Shown: piece after piece, positions 23,445 to 36,246 of the stretch
Numbering within the stretch: the first letter of the stretch is position 1
How the letters are laid out: each line of letters starts with the position of its first letter
Assembly: GCA_016617855.1 (NCBI GenBank)
Contig: JAECUM010000794.1
Coordinates: 1-64,000 of the forward strand
Direction: 5' to 3'
DNA: 64,000 bases
Source: Megalonaias nervosa
Lineage: Eukaryota > Mollusca > Bivalvia > Unionida > Unionidae
Notes under the pieces: generated by a model
Told to the model about the DNA's origin: nothing
Databases searched by the model: none
What the model saw: the letters and a program-made list of their open reading frames with translations, nothing else
Position numbers and translations under genes: made by a program

Positions 23445-24008
23445 TTAACACTGACATTTAATGTACAGTTCAGTAACATAAAGCAGCTTATATTCTTTTT
23501 TCCAGATCAATTAGCAAAAATATTTTTTTTTACGTTACAAATAACAGCAGAGAATATGAAGGGCTATTTTTTGTTCAGATATGTGCAAAATCAAGGTTTA
23601 AGATACTAAAGTAGTGGAATGAAACAACGTCATGCTGCTCTTTGATGCTTAGATGCTGTGTTTATATTCATTTTATGTAATTTCAATTTTATTGATGACG
23701 AGGTTTAAAAGCCTTAGTGCAGGTTAGTGCATTTATAAAATTGTTTCAATATAATTCTTGTTTGATTTTTAACTTTCTCTGCATGTCACTGTTTAGTTTT
23801 CACAGCTACTAATCCACATTTTCAACACAGGATTTTCATCTTTATAGAAGCGGTGTAGTAAATTTTATCCATTGAAATCCTAGTAACTTAAAAACCTCTA
23901 CAAGCTTCACATTTTAAGCAACTGTACAAAATCTAAATCACATATAAACTAATGGCCCTGTATATAAAGGGCACCTGTACACAATTTTGTCATGTCCACT
24001 GGCTGTCT

Positions 24009-24046
24009 TGTGTGTGTGCGTGTGTGTGCATGTGTGTGTGTGTGTC

Positions 24047-24109
<63 letters not shown>
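24009..24109. repeat. (TG)n(TA)n compound microsatellite
   Basis: About 20 TG/CG dinucleotides followed by about 29 TA dinucleotides. Confidence 0.97.
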
Positions 24110-24112
<3 letters not shown>

Positions 24113-24299
24113 TTTTGATCCAAGATACTTGTTCACATACCAATATGCTGACGTGTTAAATTTCAAACTGAAATATTTTCTTAGTAAGCCTGCAGAGGCA
24201 AATATTACCAATACTTCATATGGAATTCTTCCCGTCCAGGTTCAGGATGTAGAATAGGCCTGGTATGTCATAAAAGCCACCTAATGGAGACAGGATCTG

Positions 24300-24480
24300 T
24301 GGTAACACAAGGATGCACATACTGAACTTGCAACAAAAACGGTGCATGTTTAACTCCTACCATCATCAGATTGTCTTGGGTCAACTATTGTAGTGTGGTC
24401 TAGGGCAAAAGCCCTTTATTCCTATTGCCTAATGTCACCAAATCACCTACATTAGCTGCTGTGCCATCAGACACAAAACC
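24300..24480 (+). mobile_element. SINE-like element, very degenerate
   Basis: The order of blocks GTTTAACTCCTACCATCATC, GTGTGGTCTAGGGCAAAAGC, CCTTTATTC resembles the 14600-14850 element (TGTCCTTGGACAAGGTACATTACTTC). Weak. Confidence 0.3.
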
Positions 24481-25088
24481 AAACCGTATATGGGATCTAT
24501 TTTGCTGATATTGATATTTACTGATGCAAACTGCCAACCAAATATCTCCAACTTTCTCCAGTCACTTTTACAGTTGTGGGACACTTCTTAAAGAGCAGCA
24601 ATTTTGTGTCTGGAGTTGGATTCTTAATTAGGTCCAAAGTCAACAGCATCATAATGCAGTCAATCAGGAATCATGGTACCCAAAACAAAAATTATGGAGA
24701 TTTACAAAATAAATCTACATGATCTGGTTCATCTTAAGAAAAGACTGGACTTTAAAACTTCCTGGTGAATTTACCTCTTTTCTAACAAATGTTATTCTAA
24801 ATTTGTTAAGTACCAAAAGCATACAATAAGACTACATGGATGATAAAATTGCAACTTCCTTGTTATATAATTTTATTTAACACAGATTCTATTAAACTGC
24901 CATATGTACACATGTTTATGCATCAATGCAGTAAGCCATTCCCATTTTAAGAAGTTTAAGAACCAATTCAATTACTGTACTTATACATCTGCCTCGTTAC
25001 TAAGTCCACCCTGGACATGAGACCACTTGTCTCAAATTCAGATTAAACTGTCTTATTAGTGAGGCTTTAGAGCAAATATTATATTAGA

Positions 25089-25700
25089 AATGGAACACGA
25101 ATGCAAACCATAATACAAAATGTAACTGGACACATGGAGAAACATGGATAACAATGTGTGATACGGGTAACAAAACAGTGTATGTACTGCGGGAACATGG
25201 ATAAAGTAACAATATGCGCTGCAAAACAAGAGTAAAAATATACGCTGGAGGAACATGGATAGCAATATGTTCTGGAATGATAAACATTTTCCTATGTGTG
25301 GGGTAGGGGGAAGGTATGATGGGGAGAGGCTGCCAAATAAATGTCTTAAAAGTGGAGGCCTTATTGTCAAAGAAACATATGCTCAAGTCTTAGTAAATAT
25401 TATTACAACTTTGGCAAAAATTGGGGTGGGTATATCATCAAGGAAGGGCTTATTATTGGATACCAGTAAGTATAATACATGGATGTGTGGAAGCATAAAA
25501 AGACAAGGAAGTGTTTCTATACAGTATGAAGAGGTACACAACGTAACACTCTGGTCACCAGGGAAATCCTCAAACCCAGACTGAAATTAAGACTTGTGTC
25601 ATACAACATAATACATGTAAATTTATGTCAATTCTAGCACTATACAATTGCCAATGAAATCCCCAAAGCTTGACTGGAAATCAAGACCTATATATATATA

Positions 25701-25758
<58 letters not shown>

Positions 25759-26160
25759 GATACAGGTAAAATATATTGTATGTATTTCAACAGCTCCATG
25801 ACATTTCAGGTGCAATTCAGTTTAGATTAACAGTCTACTTGTATTACATATTTACATAACTAGTTGAGAATGGAGTATTCACTTCAGCATAAGAACAGTG
25901 GTATCTGTAATTTACATAGCTAGTTGAGAAACTGTATTCATTTCAATATAAGAACAGTGATATCTGTAATTTTTCATACATTTTATTTATCTTTGTTCTA
26001 CAGTATATGAATATTTATTTATAGACAAAATTATTAAATACAGTTTCAGTTGATTTTTTTGAGAGAAAAATTGCAAATATTAAATAACAAGTATTCCACA
26101 AAATTCTGACCCAACAATGAATTGTGTTAAAACAAATTTGGTTGTAAAGCAGGCAAGAGA
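25089..26160. repeat. Tandem duplication, copy 1 (about 1.07 kb)
   Basis: It starts near ACACGAATGCAAACCA and ends near TTGTAAAGCAGGCAAGAG. Copy 2 follows almost immediately (26171-27118) with the same segments in the same order. Copy 1 is longer because of an (AT)n tract at 25689-25754 and an internal duplication of a CATAACTAGTTGAGAA segment (about 25855 and 25918). Confidence 0.93.
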
Positions 26161-26170
26161 AGAAAATGTT

Positions 26171-27118
26171 AACACGAATGCAAACCACAATGTAAAATGT
26201 AATTGGACACATGGAGGAACATGAATAACAATATGTGATACGGGTAACAAAAGAATGTATGTACTGCAGGAACATGGATACAGTAACAATATGCAATGCA
26301 AAACAAGAGTAAAAATATATGCTGGAGGAACATGGATAGCAATATGTTCTGGAATGATAAACATTTTCCTATGTGTGGGGTAGGGGGAAGGTATGATGGA
26401 GAGATGCTGCCAAATAAATTTCTTAAACGTTGAGGCCTTATTGTCAAAGAAACATATTCTTCAGTCTTCGTAAATATTATTACAACTTTGGCAAAAATTG
26501 GGGTGGGTATATCATCAAGGAAGGGCTTATTACTGGATACCAGTAAGTATAATACATGGATGTGTGGAAGCATAAACAGACAAGGAAGTGTTTCTATACA
26601 GTATGAAGAGGCATACAATGTAATACTCTGGTCACCAGGGAAATCCCCAAACCCAGACTGAAATTAAGACTTGTGTATTGTATAATGCATGTACATGTAT
26701 GTAAATTCTAGCACTATATAATTGGCAGGGAAATCCCCAGAGCTTGACTGGAAATTAAGACCTACATAATTAATATGATACAGGTAAAACATATTCTATG
26801 TATTTCAACAGCTCCATGACATTTCAGGTGCAATTCAGTGAAGATTAACAGTCTACGTGTATTACATATTTACATAAATATTTTAGGATGGAGTATTCAC
26901 TTCAGCATAAGAACAGTGATATCTGTAATTTTCATACATTTTTATTTATCTTTTTTCTACAGAATATGAATATTTATTTATACACAAAGTTATTAAATAC
27001 TGTTTCAGTTGATTTTTTTGAGAGAAAAATTGCAAATATTAAATAACAAGTATTCCACAAAATTCTGACCCAACAATTAACTGTGTTGAAACAAATTTTG
27101 TTGTAAAGCAGACGAGAC
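26171..27118. repeat. Tandem duplication, copy 2 (about 0.95 kb)
   Basis: Direct repeat of 25089-26160, visually well over 85% identical outside indels. The open frames here on the minus strand appear twice because the unit is duplicated; they are not supported as genes. Confidence 0.93.
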
Positions 27119-27129
27119 AAAAAGCTCTA

Positions 27130-27240
27130 GGGCACTGGTTCCCAACCTGTGGTTGTGGACCCCAGGGGGACTGAAAGATCTGAACCCACATTTTCTATCA
27201 CATATTCAGCATGTTAACCACTAAGCCACAATGGCTCCAC
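27130..27240 (-). mobile_element. tRNA-like SINE head, family 3 (fragment)
   Basis: On the minus strand: GGAGCCATTGTGGCTTAGTG then GTTAACATGC (A-box region), and GTGGGTTCAGATC (B-box region). The neighbouring GGTTCCCAACCTGTGG(T) text also resembles ends of hAT MITEs, so the fragment may be composite. Confidence 0.55.
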
Positions 27241-29638
27241 ATGCACTCAAGAATAAGAATAAAGTACGTGTGTTTCATGAAGGACCAACAATCAGTACTC
27301 CCCAAGGTGATAAAAGACTGAAAAACTGATTCGACCACGAAATATGTGTACTGCCATTTCAAGCTGAGCAAGTTAATTTTAAATGCCTGCATATAATAAA
27401 CAATGAGACTGTCTTCACTGCTGTCCCCATTGAAATGGTGACACCTATTTCTCACCATTCAAAGGCAAGACAAAAATAATAAGCTCTGTGTGAATTAAAC
27501 AACAAATATATTGCACACCTTTATTAACTGTTGGTGCATGAACACTTGATGAGTACAAACGACTGCATAAAATTACAGTATCAATCTTTCAGCGATAAAT
27601 GGCATTCAAACTGAGAACATGTACCAGGTTGAGTAAATTAAAAATAGGTCATAAAAAGATCACAACATTTAAATTTCATTTTTCTCTACTAAACACAAGC
27701 TGGCTTGTTTAATTCTGAAGTCTATATAAAATGAAAATGCACAAATATATTGATTATTTTAACAGAAAAAAGGTTTCACACAAACAGGAACAATTTAAAG
27801 ATATTCTGAGTACTTCCCTCTCCTAAGCATGTAAGTACTGTGCAAAATATACATTTATCACAAATCAGATAGCTGAGCTTTAATGAATAAAATATATTGT
27901 GGTTCTATTTCTTACTTAAGAAAACAAAAAAACCTGTGTTCATTAAACATGGGTGTTCCACTAAGGTCCCTGAAATGACCTAAATGCAAAACTTAACTTA
28001 GGCATGATGGATTAACAGTTGCCCATACCAATGTTGTGAAGGTGCAAAAATTTTCACACTGGTGTCAGGTCACAGTTAAAGCAGAAATATAATCACTCAT
28101 GACAAAGGAAGCTCAGTGAAAATAAAATTACCCACAGCATATACATGTAGTTAAAATTTATGTGAAATTTATGACTTTAAAAAAATGTCACATTTTCATC
28201 AAACCTGTTCAAGTTTTCATGATTTTGTTAGTACAAATTAGACCAATAAATACGAAAACTAGAGTTTTCAGCATCACACAAGTCATGCTCACTACAATTT
28301 GCTCTGTAGCCTTAAAATTTGGAACAAGTATAGGGAAACATTAGGAGAAAGGAGATGTTCAGAGGCCAGGACTCTTACAAACGACGCTGTGGAATGCTTG
28401 AAATCTTCCTTTAAGGACCCTTCAATACACACAACATACCATTTAAATAATATGAAGCCGATTGCCAAAGGCCATTACTCTGTCCAAAATGGAGCATATA
28501 GGACAAATCTAGATGTATAAAACATTGCTTAAATCAAATTGTATGTGGCGAATAACTCTGACCAAAAGGAGTAGATTAAAACAACCACATAAGGCACATA
28601 TTGATCTGAGACAATGTTTTTACCAAATTCCATCAGAATATGTTAAACAGTTCTTCTAACATTCTTCTCTAATAAAGGCAGCAAAGGCAAAGACCCATTA
28701 CTTTCAGTACATTCTAGAAATCTGATACACGCTGGAGCTGACTTTACAAATGTCAGACAAACACCAGTCCATTCGCAGTGTTTTTGCTTTCTGTTTTGGA
28801 TCTTATTTATTATACTCCATGTCCAGCAAGCTCAGGCCATACTAGCGAATCATGCAGCCATATGGATTATGAGACAAGTTCAACATGCATTATTGATCAA
28901 TTTCTTTCATTGCGATGTATATACAGCATAAACAGTACCCTGATAAGTAAATGAGATTAGAGGCAAGAGTTGTTTCATATCAGATTTTAGTGCTTGTTAT
29001 ATCAATACATCAGTACACAAAAGGGTTTCCAGGGGTACATGGCAGAAAATAAACAACTAAAATTTTCACTAAAAAAACCCCACTACGGCACTGGGAGAAG
29101 GGGGATGCTGATAAGAGATGTTACAGAAGGGGTATGTAAATCTTATAAGTTTGGGAAACACTGCTGTAGTGTATGTCCATCCATCCATCCACTCGTCAGT
29201 CCGTTCTTCTGAATGTAACCTGAACTTGACACTTTTATGCCATTATATGTTGTCAGTGTTATGTATGAGCTTAACTTGTATACTCTGACAGTAGATTACT
29301 CTGTAGGCATGTATATTACTGTACATGGGTGGTCAATTAGACCGGGTCTATAAGTTGTATATACCCTACATGAATATGCTGGTGGCCATGTGCATTACTT
29401 AAATTTTGACTTGTGTATAGTCACTAAGCATGTATACAATAGGGTTGTTTAACAGTGGCCATCGTGTGACATCATGAATCACTAACACATATCTAAAAAT
29501 AGAATGTAGCTCCAGTTTCAGGCAAACAGATAATAATATGGCAGGCCAGTACCATTATTTAAATTTGAAAATACTGTACTTAGAGAACATGAATAAACAA
29601 ATTAGTTTTTAATTAATATAATGAAGCAGTAATTAATC
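27241..29638. other. Intronic DNA, nothing recognised
   Basis: First-intron sequence. Short open frames at 28162-28520 and 28994-29212 lack domains and splice context. A (CCAT)n run is at about 29167-29183. Confidence 0.5.
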
Positions 29639-29639
29639 T

Positions 29640-29963
29640 GATGTGAGTGTGTGATTTGGATTTTTAACGTAGCTTTAACAATTTTTGAGTTATATCGCTA
29701 TGATGTCCGCAGTGCGGAAGTATATAGTGATGTCTAGCATTGGGGCATCATGCCACCGACATGTAGCATCTTGTCCCACCCAGTCACATGATCCTGACAC
29801 CAGGCCGACCAGTCCTAATTCTAACCTCTTAATGCTGAGCACTTAGCGAGGCAGCTGCTAGTACCATTTTTATAAGTATTTAGTATGACTTGGCAGGGGT
29901 TCGAACCCACAACCTCCCATATCCAAGGCAGATACTCTAATCACTTAGGCCACCAGAGTAGTC
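29640..29963 (-). mobile_element. tRNA-derived SINE, family 1, copy 7, with 9-bp target duplication
   Basis: Target duplication AATTAATCT at 29631-29639 and 29964-29972. The minus-strand head is ACTCTGGTGGCCTAAGTGA, B box GGGTTCGAACCC, tail AAAAATCCAAATCACACAC. Confidence 0.93.
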
Positions 29964-30213
29964 AATTAATCTAATTGAATCCTTTCTAAATTCTTTACTT
30001 GCTGCCTAATAGCCTGTAAGTATGGATGTTTTGTTCTATTCGAACATCTCTTTAACACTATTTATAAATCTATTCTTGTTATTTAATGCACTATAATACT
30101 TACGTACAGAAACTTAATTTAAGATCCATTTTAATGCTGTTGTATATTTTTCTGATTTTACTGTGTGATTGCTCTTTGAAGAATAATTTTAAAATTTGAC
30201 TTCTTTTACATTT

Positions 30214-30215
<2 letters not shown>

Positions 30216-30244
<29 letters not shown>
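30216..30244. repeat. (TAA)n microsatellite
   Basis: About nine AAT/TAA units. A C/A-rich tract follows at 30365-30422. Confidence 0.95.
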
Positions 30245-30247
<3 letters not shown>

Positions 30248-30501
30248 TACATAATTATAAACATTAGTACATCTTTTCTATTAAATTTAACAAATAATAA
30301 TGGAAAATACAATAACATGTGTAGAATGCTGGGTACAAAACATCCCAGTTACAAAATGACATCCGGCCCCCCATCCACCCACTCCCCACACACACACCCC
30401 TACCCCATCCCCACACACACACATTGCGTGAAATTCAGTTGACACAATATTTAATCATTGTGTTTACAAAGTGCATGGTAAAAAAGGATATGTGAACTTA
30501 C

Positions 30502-30545
30502 AGTCTTTTATGAGAGCCACTGTGGCCCTTAGGTCTTTGTATCAT
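30502..30545 (-). CDS. Possible third alternative first exon of the PTPN11-like gene
   Basis: A short open segment starting at ATG (30545-30543) encodes MIQRPKGHSGSHKR. It ends at a perfect donor (GACT|GTAAGT) in phase 2, the phase needed to join the N-SH2 exon at 15065 (giving HKRLWFH). Unlike the exons at 37.8 and 49.2 kb it has no acidic MAD start and no TFPxQR ending, and its donor phase could match by chance (1 in 3). It is listed because the donor is the best in the intron seen by eye. Confidence 0.25.
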
Positions 30546-31233
30546 TTCTGTCACATAACGGTAGTTAAATGAAACAGCTCGTATTCTACTAGAGGGAAAA
30601 CATTTTTTATTGTCAGTTACAATCACAAGATTTTTCCTATGGTGAGGGGTGTTTCAGATCAAATTAAAAATGTTTTTATTACTAAAATGTACTTTATTCT
30701 TGACATTCACTTCCAAAGATTTAAAACTGAATTGTACATTATAAAAACAACAACAACAAGAATAATACTAATTGTTGTTATTACTATTTATCCTCATATA
30801 TCTTTGCAGGGTTAAACAACGCATAGAGGCAGGAACAGTCCAATTTCCATAACAATTATTTAAAAGACCCTCTTGGACAACACACAAAATTTATCACTTA
30901 TATAAAGAGGAAAACAATGCTTACTGAATGATGTATCATATGTTTGTCCTAATAGATTATAGCCAATGGTGCAATTCCTTAAGTGGGTAAATGACATCTT
31001 ACAGTATTTATAGCTCTCTAAACAACCTTATTGTACACAAGTGGTTCACTGGTACAAGTCTGTAGCTGGAGTGTACATGTAGGTGTTGTGCACGTAACGG
31101 TATATATGTATGTGTGCATATATTCTAAGATAGATAGTAATTCACAGCACTCTGTAAATATCCAAACCAGCTGATCTCCACATATATCTTAAAGAGGCTC
31201 AATGTAACTGAGCTACCCTCATTAAATAAAGTC
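30546..31233. other. Intronic DNA, nothing recognised
   Basis: A/T-rich sequence between the candidate exon and the (GAT)n tract. No gene or element supported. Confidence 0.5.
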
Positions 31234-31234
31234 T

Positions 31235-31265
<31 letters not shown>

Positions 31266-31281
31266 AACTATGATGATGATG
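31234..31281. repeat. (GAT)n microsatellite
   Basis: About 13 ATG/GAT units with one AACT interruption. Confidence 0.96.
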
Positions 31282-32010
31282 GTTATCATTATAATTATTA
31301 TTTACACCAACTGGCAGTTAGGGGTAATCATATTGGGCATTTATGTCTCATGAGTAACAAAAAGAAGGTTTTGGATCATGAATGCAGCTCCATAGAAGGC
31401 AGGGAAAACTGGCCTATGGTCATAGTACAATGGTTAATAAGGACACTTCACATGAACCTGAATTCCATCTACACCCACTGGGGGTGGGGGAGTACTCATA
31501 TTGTGATATATTACATGCAGATGAATAGATTAGAGTGAAGGTTTCAAATGCTCAATCTAACCCCAAAGGTCGGGGGTGGGGAGAGGAGGGGGAATGCAAG
31601 TTTGTGAATATTTAGGAAGACTTCCATCTGTGATAAATTCTGTCATTGGCCAATACTTGGAAAATAATAACATTTCATGTAACCTTTATTTGATCAAAGT
31701 AAGAATTTCCTGGCCTCAACACCGACCACTACAAGTAAACATGTTACCTGAGCCAAAAACTCTTGATTAAATATATGCATATACAAAGTTTTTAAATAGG
31801 TGGTATTAGACTAAATTTCTTTATGAATATCCTCTCATAATAGTTTGTGCAGAATCCCGAAAAATGCCACCTTTTGCCTTTCTTTGCATGCTAATATGCT
31901 GATTTTTACTTACTACTGGGAAGCTTATATTATAGCATAATTATTCATGGCACTTATCATGAAAATTAACATGGTGATTTATTGTAAAAACAAAGAACTG
32001 AAGTAGCTGT
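31282..32010. other. Intronic DNA, nothing recognised
   Basis: G-rich short runs near 31488 and 31570, otherwise featureless. Open frames of 62-64 codons here have no support. Confidence 0.5.
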
Positions 32011-32011
32011 T

Positions 32012-32250
32012 GTGGGTTGAATGCCATCTTTCAGCACCGAACCTATATGTCAGCCAATTTTACTGAAGGAGGAAAAATCTGGGAAAACCCAGGTAAGAAC
32101 CACCGACCCACAGGAGGCTACTGGCAAGTTTTCTAACATATGCACACTAGCCGAGCCCAAGAATTAAACACACATGGACAAAGGTCAGAGATGGCACTAA
32201 TTGGCAAAGGCACGCACTTTTGGCCACTCGGTCATCCCAGGGGCCCCGAA
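32012..32250 (-). mobile_element. tRNA-derived SINE, family 2, degenerate copy
   Basis: Ordered blocks shared with 43963-44225: GGGTTGAATGCCATCTTTCA, GGGAAAACCCAGGTAAGAAC, CACCGACCCAC, GGCTACTGGCAAGTTT, GGCCACTCGGTCAT and GGGGCCCC. Confidence 0.8.
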
Positions 32251-32429
32251 GAACTGAAGTAAAGCAAAACCTAAAATGTTATCATCCAGCAAAATTAACT
32301 AGATAACAGGTTCTTAAAATTATTTACCAGATACTGGCTTGTAAATACTAATCCTCTTACCAACAGAAGCACATTTATTTTACTGATAGCTAACAGTATA
32401 TGGACTGGTAAAGAAGAAAATGCAATAAA

Positions 32430-33850
32430 ACCTCAGAAATTGTCATAGTGACCTATTTTTGGTATGATCAAGTTACTCTCTTTGGGATATTGCCACATTT
32501 CAATTTTCATGAATGCTGGTAAAATAGGGTCAACAAAATTGATCTTGTAATGAACAAGTGTGAAAATTAGGTCACAATGACCTAGTTTGGTACATTTCAG
32601 ATATCTTTTTTAATGAAATTATCAACAAATTTTCTTGAGTGTTGATGAAATGGACCATATTGTTACTAGTTCTGGTATGTTTGAGCTACTCACACCAAGA
32701 TGTATCCACATGCCAATTTTCATGAATGTGGGTGAATATGATCCAAGATATTAAGGGTATAAAAATTAGAAAGCTTACAATACAAAAGTCATTCAAGAGT
32801 GCAAAATTTGATCACAATGAGCAACTTTTGGTATGGATTAGTTATTTATACTGCCATATATTGTTTCTAAATATCAGTTTTCATTGGTTTATGTAAAACA
32901 GGGTCCAGGAATTTATTAAGTGAGCAACAAACAAACAGCTGAATAAGTCCCTCAAACAGGCACAGTGACCTATTTTTGGTATGGCTGAGTTGCTCTTCAT
33001 AAAATACATCCTTGGATCAATTTTCATAAATGTTGATTAAATAACATATTAGATATTTAGGGGGTAACAAAATATTGACAGGGTAATAAAAAGGAATATA
33101 TGAGACTGAACAAATAAACCAATGAAGAAACAAAATGCTGCATTCTCTGCCATTTTTGTTGGTGAGGGGATTATAAATGCTAAAAAAAATGAAATGTTAT
33201 TATCTCCCCAGTCATTATCACAAATATCACTTGAATTTCCATCATGTATTGATCACCACAATCATCTTTTGTCTTGCCTACAAAGCATAAGCAAGGCAGA
33301 CTAAGGGACCACTTTCCAACAGCAATGTCACTGTCATTGTTTCTGTCATCATTGATTTAGATATCATTTTTAAATGTTTGCATTTAGCACAGTTTCTCTG
33401 ATGCTACTGTATGCACAGTCATAAAACTTGAGTAGTGTATTTATCTTCAAATGTTATTGTTTACCATGGGTAAAAGTAGGTCACTGACCTATTTTTCATA
33501 CTCAGTCATTATGTTAATTTTTATGTTTTTGGCTGTTGCATGTACATTTCTAAAATCAGAAGAGTGAATTCATCATGGAGGACATTACTCACCATGAGTA
33601 AAACAAAGGGCAGTGACTGTTCAATCTGTAGTGATTAAACTTCACAGACATATTCATCATGAAGGGTTGTGCTCATCACAGGTAAAAGGTCACAGTAACC
33701 TGCTTTTCATGCCGCAGTGATTACCAAAGTTTGTTTTTCTTTGTATGTAGTTCAATATCTCTAAAACTATTACATGTACAGTCATGAAATTTGATCAATT
33801 CATCATTTGCAAGGGATACTTTTAACCACACGTAAAAGTTTATTACAGTG
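32430..33850 (+). repeat. Degenerate tandem array, about 170-bp unit
   Basis: Repeated (C)AGTGACCTA(T)TTTT(G)GTATG, CAAGTTACTC-like, TGCCAATTTTCATGAATG(T)TGG and AAATAGGGTCAA segments, about six to eight units of decreasing similarity. No reading frame survives. Confidence 0.65.
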
Positions 33851-34126
33851 ACCTATTTCTTGCTCTAGTAAAGTGGCACTGCTTGAGGTTTTTGCCATAG
33901 TAGAATAGGTAAGACACAACATTCTGCAGATTTTCTTTTGAAATTATATAATTGTTCTCAAGCATACCATCTTTAACCATGAGATCACAACACAAGATCT
34001 TTTTATATGTAATATATGTCAACTGTTTCTCCGAATGATACGAGAGTTTGGTTAACAAGAAAAAAATTATCAAAATTCCACATTAACTGATATTTAAGAA
34101 AATTTCACCATCAATCACCACCCTAC

Positions 34127-34278
34127 ATCTGGGCTGTGGATAGGATTTGTGGGCCCTAGGAAAAATTCCCCAGTAAGTCACTATAAATTACAAACTGTGA
34201 CAGCGGTGGGCCCCCTGACCTTTGTGGGCCTCCACAATTTTGTCCTAGCTGTCCTACCCTGTCCATGGTCCTGCCTTT
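34127..34278. mobile_element. hAT-like MITE fragment
   Basis: The left end CTGGGCTGTGGATAGGATTT and the right end CCTGTCCATGG are weakly inverted. GGGCCC-rich interior (GTGGGCCCTAGG, GTGGGCCCCCTGACC). The flanks on both sides share TGATATTT(T/A)AGAAA and TTTCACC(A/T)TCAA, so it seems to sit inside, or to have duplicated, a local repeat. Confidence 0.35.
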
Positions 34279-34439
34279 AATGATATTTTAGAAATTTTCA
34301 CCTTCAACCCCATTTTAAAAAAAAATATTCACTTTTATTTATATTTCACTAATATTGTGAGAAGTTTGTATGATAAATTTTCATAAACATTTTATGACTA
34401 TAATGACAGAAATTTGATATACATTTTTAAGAAATATCT

Positions 34440-34716
34440 TGGTGATGCATCAAAGTACTTGAATTATTCATGAAGCAAGTTCATGACATTTCAGGAACTT
34501 CAAAAATATTATATTAGTTCATAAAAGTTCATCAGTGTGTTCATGAACTCAAGTACATGATTCATCAAAATTCCTGAAGTGTTCATGAACTTAGTTGAGG
34601 AACTTTCATGAATATTTGTTCATGAACTCAGATGATGAACTGATCATGAACATTTCAAGAACATTCATGAACAGTTCATGATTGATCATGAAGTCATGAA
34701 TTTGTTTTCATAGGGG
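34440..34716. mobile_element. GTTCATGAAC-rich element, left copy
   Basis: At least 15 copies of TTCATGAA(C) or close variants lie in 270 bp. The right end reads TTTCATAGGGG; inverted it is CCCCTATGAAA, similar to the left terminus CCCCTACGAAA of the element at 36247. The left end is not defined. Confidence 0.6.
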
Positions 34717-34879
34717 TATGTACATAGAGATCTTTTATTCAATACTTGTGTACTTAACCTGAGTAGTTCTGGATTAATATGGGAAAATATGTTCTGGCCA
34801 GCATGAACAAAAGGTACTTGCCATAAAAGCTTTCAATGACTTTGTTCTAACGTTTTTGTCCATTACTGTCATAAACTGC

Positions 34880-35038
34880 ATATTTTATTGACTTTGTCAC
34901 TGGTTGCCAAGTTGCCATAAAAACCGAAATATGTAAACAACGATTATCCTGATTGGAAGACTGTTAAAGAAGATGTGATATGACTGGTTAATATACACGC
35001 GAGATTTCAGCAGCTGAGCCTCCTTTTCCCCCCCACAA
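34880..35038 (+). promoter_or_regulatory. Possible promoter remnant upstream of decayed exon
   Basis: A CCTGATTGGAAG inverted-CCAAT-like motif and slightly higher GC precede the ATG at 35039. Functional status unknown. Confidence 0.2.
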
Positions 35039-35255
35039 ATGAAAAAGCATGCCAATGGTTCTGCAACAAGTAAAAATCTCGAACAAAAAACGTGGACTCC
35101 CGTGGAATGGACAGATGAGAATATTTTCAATATCATTTCTTTTAAGTAAGTAGAAGTGCAGAGAATCGATTATGAAGAATATGAAGGAAATGATTTGGTG
35201 AGAGCAAAATTAGGCGGAAAAGCGTACACAGCCAGGATCATCAAAATTATGGCGA
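35039..35255 (+). pseudogene. Decayed first exon of an unrecognised protein
   Basis: One frame from ATG (35039) encodes 36 residues (MKKHANGSATSK.., containing TWTPVEWTDENIFNI), then a TAA at about 35147-35149. It continues in the same frame as QRIDYEEYEGNDLVRAKLGG, then KAYTARIIKIM. The pattern (G.)DLVRAK..GK.Y.ARII resembles the N-terminal segment of several invertebrate proteins that carry a coiled coil and a BEN domain, but I cannot assign it firmly. The likely donor after ATTATG now reads GCGAGT instead of GTGAGT. The nonsense codon plus damaged donor indicate a pseudogene. It lies between two GTTCATGAAC elements and may have been carried with them. Confidence 0.5.
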
Positions 35256-35934
35256 GTATCTTTTCTTGGTCATTCATGATTATTTTTGTGGAAGTTATAT
35301 GGATATTTTATTGGTTTTTATATATCATCATATTAGTTTTAACCGAACTAATATACGTGATTTTTTTCAGACCCAATTTAAACTTGCTCTTCGAATTTTT
35401 GAAAATCATTAAACATTGTCATACCCCCCCTTCCCCCCTTTTCGATCTCGATACCAGACACGATACTGCATCTACGATAGGATTTTAGATGTTCGGTATC
35501 ATTTTTTGTTTCATGACATCACTATTTCTATGATCTGATGTAATTTGGTAAATTAAAACAAAAAAAAACTGAACCAGTTGATGTGTCAAACTGTACGCAA
35601 TACAGGTGCAAATAACATGATGAAACCGGAAGCAGCTATACGCAACATGCCATGCGAAGTCAGTGTGGATAAATTTTTATTGATTAAAACATCCGACTCC
35701 TGTGACTATACCTATGGCTAGTCAGCTTCAGTTAAAATACAACTAGTGACATAATTCTCCAATAACATAAATGCTCAGTAAGTTGTGTATTAAGTGTAAG
35801 GGATTAAATAATTTTGAGTTGGATCATAATTATTCCAGTAAATAAAGTGGGGTACAAAAATAATGTGCTGAAAGTTGAAGACAATGTTGATCAGAGGTTA
35901 TCTGTAATTAACTTTATCTTTCTTTCAGATCAGA
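35256..35934 (+). other. Putative intron of the decayed gene
   Basis: AT-rich with a C-rich tract at 35424-35437. It ends at a good pyrimidine tract and acceptor (TTATCTTTCTTTCAG at about 35928). Confidence 0.35.
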
Positions 35935-36074
35935 CAGCTGAAAAGTAAAATTATTAGAGGATGAAGTTTGTAGGTTAAGGAGGAAAATTTGACAACTGGA
36001 GGATCTTATGGCCAAGATGGAAGAGACATTAAAAAGTGACTACTGTCAGTTTAGATGTTCTTTGCAGTTATAGA
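35929..36074 (+). pseudogene. Decayed coiled-coil exon of the same gene
   Basis: After the acceptor TTTCTTTCAG one frame reads KVKLLEDEVCRLRRK, a TGA, then QLEDLMAKMEETLKSDY, ending at a TAG. The heptad-like Leu/Val spacing and charge suggest a coiled coil. Two in-frame stops (one before KVK, one after LRRKI) disable it. With the exon at 35039 it would form a two-exon gene start. Confidence 0.5.
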
Positions 36075-36246
36075 AATATATCTGAAATGAATGAAGGCTT
36101 TTCAAACTAATACATGTTGTATTTTTGACTATTTTACAACTCCCACCCCCAATGTTATTTTTTGATCCAGGAGGAAATCTTATTATTCATTCCGATTTAC
36201 ATCATCACCAATATTTTCATGCACATGTTCATGAACAATGATGACC

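Noticed and set aside
26169..26618. 149-codon minus-strand ORF in the tandem duplication
   Set aside because: Similar shorter frames occur in copy 1 with different stops; no domain and no selection for the frame.
35156..35488. 110-codon plus-strand ORF with membrane-like second half
   Set aside because: Only the first third looks conserved; the hydrophobic remainder is read-through into the putative intron after a damaged donor.
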